Part shown: in pieces, positions 1 through 6,390 of the stretch
Numbering within the stretch: the stretch's first letter is position 1
Layout of the letters: each line of letters begins with the position of its first letter
Assembly: GCA_016283985.1 (NCBI GenBank)
Contig: JAEENZ010000057.1
Coordinates: forward strand, 1 to 6,662
DNA: 6,662 nt
Direction: 5' to 3'
Source: Bacteroidales bacterium
Lineage (GTDB): Bacteria > Bacteroidota > Bacteroidia > Bacteroidales > UBA932
Program-made: the position numbers and the translations under genes
The notes under the pieces: generated by a model
Database searches by the model: none
Told to the model about the DNA's origin: nothing
What the model saw: only the letters and a program-made list of their open reading frames with translations

Positions 1-513
1 TGGGCAGGCATCTTCCTTTCGTTCCAGTATCCCATCGAGATTCCCGGCGTGAGCATCACCAACTTTATGAAGGCGGCGGTGAACGCACGCCGCAAGGCAA
101 AGGGCGAGCCGGAGATGGCTCCCGCGCAGTTCCTCAAGCTCCTCAAGGAGAAGATGGCCTTCGTGAAGATGAAGGGAGAATTCGCAAAGAGAGAGGTGAA
201 CGTGGGCTTCAGTGGTGGGGAGAAAAAGCGTAACGAGATATTCCAGATGGCGATGCTCGATCCGGTGTTCAGCATCTTGGACGAGACCGACAGCGGCCTC
301 GACGTGGACGCGCTCAAGATAGTGGCGGACGGCGTGAACGCCCTCCGCAGCCCCGAGAAATCCGCCATCATCATCACCCACTACAGGCACCTGCTGGAGC
401 TGGTGACCCCGGACGTGGTGCATGTGCTGAAGGATGGAAAGATCATCGCCACCGGTGGCATGGAACTGGCGGATCAGATTGAAAACCAAGGATTTGAGAG
501 CATAAATGGATAG
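1..513 (+). CDS. sufC: Fe-S cluster assembly ATPase SufC (C-terminal 170 residues, 5' end outside window)
   Basis: This is the ABC-type ATPase of the SUF Fe-S cluster assembly complex; it acts in the cytoplasm and drives conformational change of the SufB-SufD scaffold. The frame is open from base 1 and begins WAGIFLSFQYPIEIPGVS, the Q-loop region typical of SufC. Other motifs are the ABC signature FSGGEKKR (bases 208-231), the Walker B/D-loop FSILDETDSGLD (268-303), with the aspartate-glutamate pair, and the switch histidine in IIITHY. The family is about 250 residues long, so roughly 80 N-terminal residues, including Walker A, lie upstream. A GTG at base 49 is in frame but internal, because the family homology runs through it. 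The stop overlaps the start of the next gene by 8 bp, which indicates translational coupling. All visible motifs are intact. Confidence 0.96.
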   Translation, partial: WAGIFLSFQYPIEIPGVSITNFMKAAVNARRKAKGEPEMAPAQFLKLLKEKMAFVKMKGEFAKREVNVGFSGGEKKRNEIFQMAMLDPVFSILDETDSGLDVDALKIVADGVNALRSPEKSAIIITHYRHLLELVTPDVVHVLKDGKIIATGGMELADQIENQGFESING

Positions 514-1096
514 GATTTATCGGGTAGGAATCGATGAGGTGCCCAAGCGCCTGACGCTGGAGGAGAACGAACATCTCCGCCTCACGTTCATCGTGATGCC
601 CGGCGTCAGCGCTGATATTCCTTTCGAAATCAAGATAGGCAAGTCCGGGGTGGTGCTGGAGATTTTCGGGCTGTATCTCTGCCCCCACAGCGAGCAGGTG
701 AAGTTTGACATCACCGTGCGCCACATGGTGGGAGGAGCGTTCTCGCGCCAGACCTTCCGTGGCATCGTGGGCGGAACTGCACGCGCTGAGTTCGACGGCT
801 TGGTGTACGTGGCCCCGGATGCCCAGAAGACCGAGGCCTACCAGGAGAACCGTTCCATCCTCCTCTCCGAAGGGGCCGTGGCCGAGACCCATCCCCAGCT
901 GGAGATCTACGCCGACGATGTAAAGTGCTCGCACGGAGCAACTACCGGCTACCTGAATCCGGATGAACTCTTCTACCTGCGCAGCCGCGGCATCCCCGAA
1001 AAGGAGGCCCGCAAGATGCAGATGATATCCTTCGTATCCCCGGTGATTTCTCATTTGCCGGAGGAGATGCAGGAGCAGATACTATCCCGCCTATGA
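506..1096 (+). CDS. sufD: Short SufD-type Fe-S cluster scaffold protein (196 aa)
   Basis: This is the SufB/SufD-family scaffold partner of SufC. In the canonical complex SufD pairs with SufB to build the nascent Fe-S cluster. The family is recognised from the C-terminal core: beta-helix-like alternating hydrophobic strands (about residues 25-145), then HPQLEIYADDVKCSHGAT (129-146) and LNPDELFYLRSRGIPEKEA (150-168). The C-S-H at 141-143 matches by position the Cys/His pair that I recall as functionally important in E. coli SufD (C358/H360). SufD is usually over 400 residues; here the N-terminal half is absent. The truncation is not caused by the window edge, since sufC occupies the upstream DNA. 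ATG 506 overlaps the sufC stop, and the TGA overlaps the ispE ATG in an ATGA. The short form may be a lineage-specific minimal SufD; SufB is not in the window. Confidence 0.88.
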   Translation: MDRIYRVGIDEVPKRLTLEENEHLRLTFIVMPGVSADIPFEIKIGKSGVVLEIFGLYLCPHSEQVKFDITVRHMVGGAFSRQTFRGIVGGTARAEFDGLVYVAPDAQKTEAYQENRSILLSEGAVAETHPQLEIYADDVKCSHGATTGYLNPDELFYLRSRGIPEKEARKMQMISFVSPVISHLPEEMQEQILSRL

Positions 1097-1881
1097 CGGT
1101 CTACCCTAACGTGAAGCTGAATCTGGGGCTGCGGGTGCTGGGCAAGCGCCCGGACGGCTACCATGAGCTGGAGAGCCTTTTCATCCCCTGGGACGGCTTC
1201 CGGGACGAGCTTTGCTTGGAGCCCGCGGCCGAGTTCGGGATCGAGATCGGCGGCCCCTGCTACCGCGGATGGGACCCTTCGGAGGACCTGACCGCCCGCG
1301 CTTGGAGGCTGCTTCGGGATGAGTTCGGGATAGGACCTGTGCGCATCCGTTTGACCAAGAATTCCCCCGTGGGGGCAGGTCTCGGAGGCGGTTCCGCAGA
1401 TGGTGCCTTCGCCCTCCGCGCCCTTTCGGACCTGTTCGGCCTGGGCCTTTCGGACGATGCCCTCGCGGCCCTCGCCGCCCGCCTCGGCTCCGACTGCCCC
1501 TTCTTCATCTACAACCGCCCCATGTTCGTCTCCGGCCGCGGGGATGTGTTGGAAGCGTTCGATATCGACCTGTCCGGATATCGGATTGAAGTTGCTGTGC
1601 CGGAAGGGGTTGCGGTCAGCACCCGTGAAGCGTATGTTGGGCTGGACGCGCAGGTGGAGGTGTTGCCTCCGAGAGGCATGCCAGCCTCCACCCTGCGCAA
1701 GGTGCTGCGTTCGCCAGTGACCTCCTGGCGGGGGCGGCTGGTTAACGACTTCGAACGCAGCGTCTTCCCTGCCCATCCGGAAATCGCAGCGCTGAAAGAG
1801 CGCTTCTACGCGGATGGTGCCACCTACGCCTCTATGTCCGGCTCCGGCTCCGCCGTATTTGCTTTATTCCCGTCGAAGTAG
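1093..1881 (+). CDS. ispE: 4-(cytidine 5'-diphospho)-2-C-methyl-D-erythritol kinase
   Basis: This cytoplasmic GHMP-family kinase phosphorylates CDP-methylerythritol at the 2-hydroxyl using ATP, step four of the MEP route to isopentenyl diphosphate. Visible motifs are the N-terminal YPNVKLNLGLRVLGKRPDGYHELES (residues 4-28) with the expected catalytic lysine K8, the glycine-rich ATP loop PVGAGLGGGSAD (92-103), LGSDCPFF (131-138) with the expected catalytic D134, and the C-terminal GHMP motif SMSGSGSAVFALF (247-259). At 262 residues it is slightly shorter than most IspE proteins but has every motif. It starts in a 4-bp ATGA overlap with sufD, so its translation is probably coupled to the suf genes. 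IspE itself has no Fe-S cluster, but IspG and IspH of the same pathway do. The gene is strongly G+C-rich. Confidence 0.96.
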   Translation: MTVYPNVKLNLGLRVLGKRPDGYHELESLFIPWDGFRDELCLEPAAEFGIEIGGPCYRGWDPSEDLTARAWRLLRDEFGIGPVRIRLTKNSPVGAGLGGGSADGAFALRALSDLFGLGLSDDALAALAARLGSDCPFFIYNRPMFVSGRGDVLEAFDIDLSGYRIEVAVPEGVAVSTREAYVGLDAQVEVLPPRGMPASTLRKVLRSPVTSWRGRLVNDFERSVFPAHPEIAALKERFYADGATYASMSGSGSAVFALFPSK

Positions 1882-1893
1882 TAACTTAGCAAC

Positions 1894-4539
1894 ATGAAAC
1901 CTGGCCTGAAGCATCTGATAACAGCGTGCTTGTTGTTTGCGTCCATCGTGTGCGGAGCGCAGACAACCAAGGTACGCGGCCGGGTAACTGACGAAAACGG
2001 CGAGGGGATCCCCTTCGTCGGCGTCTACTTCAAGGGCACTACCGTCGGCATCACCACCGACATGGAAGGCTACTACATCATCGAAACCCGCGATCCGAAA
2101 TGCGTTGTGCTGGCGGCCCAGCTGCTTGGCTACGACACGCGCATGTCGATGGTGAACTACGGCCAGTTCAACGAGATCAACTTCGTGCTTCCCCTGACCG
2201 ACAACCGGCTGACCGGTGCGAAGGTCCGGGCAGACAACAAGAAGGCCCGCGAACTTCTGGCCAACATCCAGCAGCACCGTTCCACCAACGATCCTGATGC
2301 CCATCAGGAGTATGTCTGCGAGGTTTACAACAAGATGGAACTGGACCTCACGCACCCGGCTGAACAGCTGGATGGCAAGAGGTTCAAGAAGGAATTCGGC
2401 TTCGTGTTCGACTATATCGACACCTCGGCCGTGTCCGGCGTGCCCTATCTGCCGGTGATGATTTCCGAGACCATAGCGGAGCGCAAGCACCGCAGCAATC
2501 CGGAATTCAACACCGAGACGGTGCTTGCGAACCGCATCTCCGGACTCAACCCGGACGGCAACAACATGCTCAGCCAGTTCACCGGTTCGCTGCACCTGAA
2601 GATCAACTTCTATCGCTCCTTCATCAACGCTTTCGACGTGCAGTTCCCGTCCCCGATATCGGAAACCGGCCTGCTCTACTACAACTACTATATCATTGAT
2701 ACGCTGCATGTCGACGGACGCAAGACCCTGCTGGTGCGATATCATCCCAAGCAGCTGGTCTCCACTCCGGCGTTCGACGGGGAGATGCGCATAGACTGCG
2801 AGGACTTCGCCCTGCGCAGCATCCACGCCAACATGAAGAACGCCACCAATGTAAACTGGCTCCGCGACCTGGTGCTGGATTCGGAGTACGAGCGCCAGGC
2901 GGATTCCACCTGGTTCTACAAGTCGGACAAGCTTTATGTAGACCTGTCCATGTCCCTGCGGGATTCTTCCAAGATGTTGTCTTTCATCGGCAAGAAAGAT
3001 ATGTCGTATTCCAAGGTCCGTTTCGAGCTGGACGAGAAACTGAATTCCGGCATGGGGATGGTGCGCGTGGATGAGGGTGCCAGCAAGAAGGATGATTCCT
3101 ACTGGGCTGAGGCCCGTCCGGAACCACTTTCGGCGAAGGAGCAGGAGATATACGACATGGTGGAGAAGATCCAGACCGTGCCCTTCTACAAGAGCCTCTA
3201 CGAGATAGTCTATACCGCCATCAACGGCTACTACGAGGTGGGGAAGATAGGTTTTGGCCCGTATTTCAAACTATTGAGTTTCAATGCGTTGGAGGGCCTC
3301 CGTCCGCAGTTTGGCATGCGCACGTCCAAAGATTTCAGCCTCACGGACCGCTTCACCGTCTACGGGGCCTATGGCACCAGGGACAAGACCCTGAAGGGAG
3401 GCGCCACCTGGGAGCATCTCTTCGGGCGCATCCCCGAACGGAAACTCACGCTTTCCGCAAAGTACGACGTCTACCAGATGGGCAGTGCGGCTGCCAATTC
3501 AATAGGCGAAGGCAACATCCTCGCCACCATCTTCGGAGGCAGCTACAACAACAAGCTCTGCATGATGTCGTCTTTCGCAGGCAGCTACGCGCACGAGTTC
3601 TCCACCCGGGTGAACGGCGAGATCGGCTTCAATTTCAAGCGCTTCTATCCAAACGAGGCTGGATGGCTGCCGGAGATCCGACAGGTATCCTTCTACGCCC
3701 CCGATTCCACCAAGATCCACAGCGTGGCGGCGAACGAGTTCTACGTCGCCTTGCGCTTTTCGAAGGATGAAACGGTGAACCGCGGGCTGTTCAAGAAGCA
3801 GTATGTCTACTCCGACTATCCTTCCGTAACATTTTCGCTGGCGGGCTCGCCCGAAGGTCTCCGCGAGGGGGATTACAGCTACCTGCGACCGGAATTCACC
3901 CTGCGCTGGAGCCCCCGCGTGCCCCCGTTCGGAACGTCGAAGATTTACATCAATGCCGGCAAGATCTTCGGGCACGTGCCCTATCCGCTGCTTCACTTCC
4001 ACGAGGGGAACAGCACCTATCTGCTCAACCGCTTCTCGTTCGCGTGCATGGAGTTCATGGAGTTTGCGTCGGACGAATGGCTGACCATCTTCTGGAACCA
4101 CTGCTTCAACGGATTCTTCTTCGGTAAGATGCCCGTGATCCGCAAGCTGGGATGGAGGGAGGAAGTGTCCCTGAGGGCGGCCTGGGGATCGCTATCCGAT
4201 GCCAACAACGGCAACCTGGCTAAGGTGAGCGTTACTGACATGCAGGCACCCATGCTCTTCCCGAACGGCACTTCGTCACTTGGAAAACTGCCGTATGTGG
4301 AATTTGGAGTCGGCGTGTCCAACATCCTGAAATTCATCCGTGTAGACTGCTACTGGCGCGGCACTTACCGCGACGCCCGCTATGTCGTGGTGGAAGACCC
4401 CACCGGCAAACCCGTCAAGCCTATCATCGACCCCGCCACCGGCCTCCCCATCGAAGACCCCACCCTGCGCCAGAAGGTCCTCGGCCGCATCAAGACCCCC
4501 AACTTTGCCGTCAAGATCGGCGCGGAGTTCAAGTTCTGA
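1894..4539 (+). CDS. DUF5686 / carboxypeptidase-like regulatory domain outer-membrane protein (881 aa)
   Basis: This is a large Bacteroidota cell-envelope protein of unknown function. A Sec signal peptide spans residues 1-22: positive MKPGLK, a hydrophobic stretch, and a likely cut after the CGA. Next comes a carboxypeptidase-like regulatory (beta-sandwich) domain at about 26-100, with VRGRVTDENGEGIPFVGV and GITTDMEGYYII. The remainder is the DUF5686 region. Its C-terminal half has many alternating aromatic/polar strands (for example FGMRTSKDFSLTDRFTVYGAYG) and ends in FAVKIGAEFKF with a terminal phenylalanine, as in outer-membrane beta-barrels. The full length fits the family. It starts 12 bp after ispE with no recognisable promoter between, so it is probably read from the suf-ispE transcript. 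Export or assembly of surface components is possible, but nothing in the sequence shows a substrate. Confidence 0.87.
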   Translation: MKPGLKHLITACLLFASIVCGAQTTKVRGRVTDENGEGIPFVGVYFKGTTVGITTDMEGYYIIETRDPKCVVLAAQLLGYDTRMSMVNYGQFNEINFVLPLTDNRLTGAKVRADNKKARELLANIQQHRSTNDPDAHQEYVCEVYNKMELDLTHPAEQLDGKRFKKEFGFVFDYIDTSAVSGVPYLPVMISETIAERKHRSNPEFNTETVLANRISGLNPDGNNMLSQFTGSLHLKINFYRSFINAFDVQFPSPISETGLLYYNYYIIDTLHVDGRKTLLVRYHPKQLVSTPAFDGEMRIDCEDFALRSIHANMKNATNVNWLRDLVLDSEYERQADSTWFYKSDKLYVDLSMSLRDSSKMLSFIGKKDMSYSKVRFELDEKLNSGMGMVRVDEGASKKDDSYWAEARPEPLSAKEQEIYDMVEKIQTVPFYKSLYEIVYTAINGYYEVGKIGFGPYFKLLSFNALEGLRPQFGMRTSKDFSLTDRFTVYGAYGTRDKTLKGGATWEHLFGRIPERKLTLSAKYDVYQMGSAAANSIGEGNILATIFGGSYNNKLCMMSSFAGSYAHEFSTRVNGEIGFNFKRFYPNEAGWLPEIRQVSFYAPDSTKIHSVAANEFYVALRFSKDETVNRGLFKKQYVYSDYPSVTFSLAGSPEGLREGDYSYLRPEFTLRWSPRVPPFGTSKIYINAGKIFGHVPYPLLHFHEGNSTYLLNRFSFACMEFMEFASDEWLTIFWNHCFNGFFFGKMPVIRKLGWREEVSLRAAWGSLSDANNGNLAKVSVTDMQAPMLFPNGTSSLGKLPYVEFGVGVSNILKFIRVDCYWRGTYRDARYVVVEDPTGKPVKPIIDPATGLPIEDPTLRQKVLGRIKTPNFAVKIGAEFKF

Positions 4540-4546
4540 ACGTGGA

Positions 4547-5128
4547 TTAAAGGATTTTTACAGATGTCAGGCCGTGCCGCTCTCCTGCGACATAACGAGA
4601 TTCGCTTGCAGATCCCGACCTGCGGAAACGGTCAAGATACAAAGGGCGACCTGGTTGAATCTGAAGACATTCGAAACTATCTCCTGGTTGCAGGCTGGAG
4701 TTTAAGGATTCTTCCACCACAAACCGATTGCAACCGATATAGGAAACCGTCACAAGCCTGTCTGGAAACCAACCAAGTTGAAGCCTGGAGCCGGGAACAA
4801 GACGGGTTGAAAGCACGGACTCGCCCGAAAACTCTTCCGACTCAACGGGGGAAGATGCTTTGAGTGCAGCACAGTAACTCTTCCAGGAAGAAGCTCCGAC
4901 AAAGCGCGAAAGCACATCCAGTGTTCTTACGGAGACAAAGCTGGTGCTTCTGGTAGAGTAGCCCCAAAGACGCTCAAGAGTGCTCTCCGACAAATGTTCA
5001 CGATGAGATGCCTCAACCACATCCGCCAAAGCTATGAAGCTATTGTGCGTCTGGAGAGGCTGACCGAAAACTTCCTCTACGCGTGAGCGAAGAGCAGCAA
5101 TTTCCGGTATATTTACTGAAACTGACAT
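4547..5128 (-). CDS. Uncharacterised Bacteroidota protein with STLERLWGY-type N-terminal domain (193 aa)
   Basis: Function is unknown. Residues about 8-92 form a mostly helical domain containing LSESTLERLWGYS (47-59) and SVRTLDVLSRFVGASSWKSYC (66-86). I know this pattern from many Bacteroides-group hypothetical proteins, where it looks like a compact helix-turn-helix-like unit. After an acidic/serine linker (93-107), the C-terminal part (about 108-193) is beta-rich and has GDSFECLQIQPGRPLYLDRF and YVAGERHGLTSVKIL, also conserved in that family from memory. I chose the ATG at 5128. A longer form from 5161 would place its first 11 codons over this gene's own -7 promoter box and add residues unlike the family. 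The gene is divergent from the kinase, with 47 bp between start codons, and convergent with the DUF5686 gene, with 7 bp between stops. DNA binding and regulation of the shared promoter are plausible but not shown. Confidence 0.8.
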   Translation of the reverse strand: MSVSVNIPEIAALRSRVEEVFGQPLQTHNSFIALADVVEASHREHLSESTLERLWGYSTRSTSFVSVRTLDVLSRFVGASSWKSYCAALKASSPVESEEFSGESVLSTRLVPGSRLQLGWFPDRLVTVSYIGCNRFVVEESLNSSLQPGDSFECLQIQPGRPLYLDRFRRSGSASESRYVAGERHGLTSVKIL

Positions 5129-5158
5129 TGTATGACAAAGGTAAAAACAATATCTTTG
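5127..5158 (+). promoter_or_regulatory. Bacteroidota-type promoter for the kinase gene
   Basis: ATTG (5127-5130) lies 20 bases before TATCTTTG (5151-5158, exact TAnnTTTG). Centre spacing is again 26. Transcription should begin near 5161-5162, about 14 bases before the kinase ATG at 5176. The -33 box overlaps the start codon of the opposite gene, and the -7 box lies upstream of the opposite -7 box on the other strand, so the two promoters occupy the same DNA. Confidence 0.77.
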
Positions 5159-5167
5159 CATTGCAAT
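5136..5167 (-). promoter_or_regulatory. Bacteroidota-type promoter for the minus-strand gene
   Basis: Read on the minus strand, ATTG (5167-5164, -33 box) is followed after 20 bases by TACCTTTG (5143-5136, an exact TAnnTTTG -7 box). The centre-to-centre distance of 26 equals the Bacteroides consensus spacing. The predicted start of transcription is about 5132-5133, only 4-5 bases before the ATG at 5128, so the mRNA would be almost leaderless. Confidence 0.75.
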
Positions 5168-5175
5168 GTCAATTT

Positions 5176-6252
5176 ATGTCACAATTGTTGAGTGAGACAC
5201 TTAGGGAGATAACTCCCTCCCTTTCTGATGGCCAATACTCTATTTTGGATGCCATCAGGGATGGTCGCATTTATCTGGCCGAAAAGGCCGGAAAACGATT
5301 CGTCCTAAAAACAGCCGATAGTGCCAAAGGGCTGGAAATGCTCAAGCGCGAGTACGAACTCTCCATCGGCTTGTCTCATCCTTCTCTGGCATATGTTTTC
5401 ACCTGGGAGGAGAACTCCCCGGTAGGGCCTTCCATCGTTCAGGAGTATATTGACGGGCGCACATTGGATTCTTGGCTGGCCGAAAGACCAAGCGCGAAAG
5501 AGCGCAAACGCATAATGGGCGAGCTGTTGTCCGTCGCGGCATATCTGCACCGTAAAGGCATTGTCCATAACGACTTGACCCCTTCGAACATACTTGTCAC
5601 AAGGACCGATGATTCCCTCAAAATCATAGACCTTGGCTTTGCCGATTCTGATGCATATTCCCAAAAGGCCAGAGGCGGCACCCGGGGTTACGCATCTCCT
5701 GAGTTGATTGCCGGGAAGGAGACTGATGCCCGTAGTGACATTTATTCCATCGGAAGGTTGATGAAGGATATCTTTCCCGGGCGTTTCCGTTGCATTTCAC
5801 ATCGTTGCCTGCGCGAGAATCCGGAGAATAGGTATCAATCGGTTCAAGACCTTCAGAAGGCGATTAAAAACCGAAAGATCCTGCCACGGATGGCCCTTTG
5901 CCTGGTCTTGGCCGCAATTGTTGCATTGCCCTATATAATTGATTACAAAGAGGAAGCCGGGGAAAAGGCCGCGATCAAAGATGCCAAAGCCAAGGTGGAG
6001 GCGGTCTACGAGCGGGCCGTTCCGGCTTTCCGGGAAGCAATCTTGGAGGCAAAGACGGTTCAGGAGGTCAATGATGCCTGGACGGTTTTCCTGGAAGATC
6101 AAAAACAAGTGAATTTCAATATCCCGGACGCCGCTCCGGAGGCTGTTCGCCCCGCAATACGCGACTACATCCTTCATAGAAACAACGAAATCCTTCCCGT
6201 TCTGGGCGAAGAGCTAAACTCCAGAATGCGCGAGCTCTCCGGAATAAAATGA
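5176..6252 (+). CDS. Membrane-anchored Hanks-type Ser/Thr protein kinase (358 aa)
   Basis: This is a eukaryotic-like kinase with a single membrane span. Kinase landmarks are FVLK with ATP-site lysine K45, a likely helix-C glutamate E59 or E61, the catalytic loop HNDLTPSN (131-138) with D133 and N138, metal-binding DLG (152-154), the activation-segment end GTRGYASPE (168-176), D188 in RSDIYSIG, and R219 in NPENRY. Two features are odd: the glycine-rich loop is degenerate (DAIRDGRIYLA), and HRD reads HND, so activation-loop phosphorylation may not be needed. Residues about 236-255 form one transmembrane helix preceded by KNRK, placing the kinase in the cytoplasm and the last ~100 helical, charged residues outside it, perhaps as a sensor. 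An in-frame GTG at 5083 is rejected because it lies inside the opposite gene and upstream of the promoter. The gene is less G+C-rich than the suf-ispE block. Substrate is unknown. Confidence 0.88.
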   Translation: MSQLLSETLREITPSLSDGQYSILDAIRDGRIYLAEKAGKRFVLKTADSAKGLEMLKREYELSIGLSHPSLAYVFTWEENSPVGPSIVQEYIDGRTLDSWLAERPSAKERKRIMGELLSVAAYLHRKGIVHNDLTPSNILVTRTDDSLKIIDLGFADSDAYSQKARGGTRGYASPELIAGKETDARSDIYSIGRLMKDIFPGRFRCISHRCLRENPENRYQSVQDLQKAIKNRKILPRMALCLVLAAIVALPYIIDYKEEAGEKAAIKDAKAKVEAVYERAVPAFREAILEAKTVQEVNDAWTVFLEDQKQVNFNIPDAAPEAVRPAIRDYILHRNNEILPVLGEELNSRMRELSGIK

Positions 6253-6265
6253 CATTAAAAGACTA

Positions 6266-6296
6266 CTTGCGTTGCAATAGCCGGTCATTATCTTTG
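6266..6296 (+). promoter_or_regulatory. Bacteroidota-type promoter downstream of the kinase gene
   Basis: CTTG (6266-6269) stands 19 bases before TATCTTTG (6289-6296), an exact TAnnTTTG box; centre spacing is 25. Transcription is predicted near 6300. The box and next base (TATCTTTGC) are identical to those of the kinase promoter. It would drive the structured RNA region and the gene at 6592. Confidence 0.66.
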
Positions 6297-6344
6297 CGCT
6301 ACGCGACATTCCGTATGGTAGTGCAGTATATAAAGAAAAAACGT

Positions 6345-6352
6345 TATATTTG
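6345..6352 (+). promoter_or_regulatory. Possible second -7 box (TATATTTG)
   Basis: This is an exact TAnnTTTG match, but no TTG is found at the proper -33 distance (only AGTG at about 6320-6323). If used, transcription would start near 6356, just after the 5' arm of the hairpin at 6348-6390, and remove that arm's 8-base core from the RNA. It may be a chance match in A+T-rich DNA. Confidence 0.3.
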
Positions 6353-6390
6353 TCTGTGAAGGCCAGCAGTGGCCTGAGACATAGACAAAT
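6348..6390 (+). other. Stem-loop: 11-bp outer stem plus inner tetraloop hairpin
   Basis: ATTTGTCTGTG (6348-6358) pairs with CATAGACAAAT (6380-6390) over 11 pairs, one of them G-U. Inside, after a small internal loop, GGCCA (6361-6365) pairs perfectly with TGGCC (6370-6374) around GCAG. No T-run follows, so it is not a classical terminator of the kinase gene. Its 3' arm is also the 5' closing strand of the larger structure that follows. Confidence 0.6.

Larger units (their letters stand above)
5119..5175. repeat. Imperfect palindrome carrying both divergent promoters (possible operator)
   Basis: The symmetry centre is base 5147. Outer arms AAACTGACATTG (5119-5130) and CAATGTCAATTT (5164-5175) are complementary at 11 of 12 positions. 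Inner arms CAAAG (5136-5140) and CTTTG (5154-5158) match 5 of 5, and TA at 5142-5143 mirrors TA at 5151-5152. In total 19 of 28 position pairs match. Shared promoter boxes explain the inner arms and the TTG, but not the rest of the outer arms (AAACTGACA). These could be half-sites for a dimeric regulator. Confidence 0.72.

Noticed and set aside
443..1776. Long minus-strand open frames opposite sufD and ispE
   Set aside because: They are shadows of G+C-rich coding DNA; their translations are low-complexity (Arg/His/Gly/Pro-rich) and lack known motifs, while the plus-strand genes have clear family signatures.
4564..4863. Plus-strand open frame opposite the 193-aa gene
   Set aside because: No family features, no promoter, and the minus-strand frame shows conserved motifs and a promoter.
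5129..5161. Upstream ATG for the minus-strand gene, adding MQRYCFYLCHT
   Set aside because: These codons cover the gene's own predicted -7 box, so the transcript would not contain them.
5083..5175. Upstream GTG start for the kinase, adding 31 residues
   Set aside because: It would begin inside the opposite gene and upstream of an exact TAnnTTTG promoter at 5151-5158; the added residues (SEEQQFPVYLL...) are not kinase-like. ATG 5176 fits the promoter.
5119..5175. Invertible (phase-variable) promoter flanked by inverted repeats
   Set aside because: Only 33 bp separate the arms, too short for a typical invertible segment; inversion would swap two nearly equal promoters; and no recombinase gene is visible.
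6250..6296. Copy of the divergent operator before the 6266-6296 promoter (TGACATT, TTGCAAT, TATCTTTGC recur)
   Set aside because: The short words recur, but spacing and symmetry differ from 5119-5175, and TGACATT overlaps the kinase stop codon; likely chance plus a shared -7 box.
6348..6390. Intrinsic terminator of the kinase gene
   Set aside because: The hairpin is stable but is followed by ATAGCG rather than a T-run, and it lies after a good promoter.
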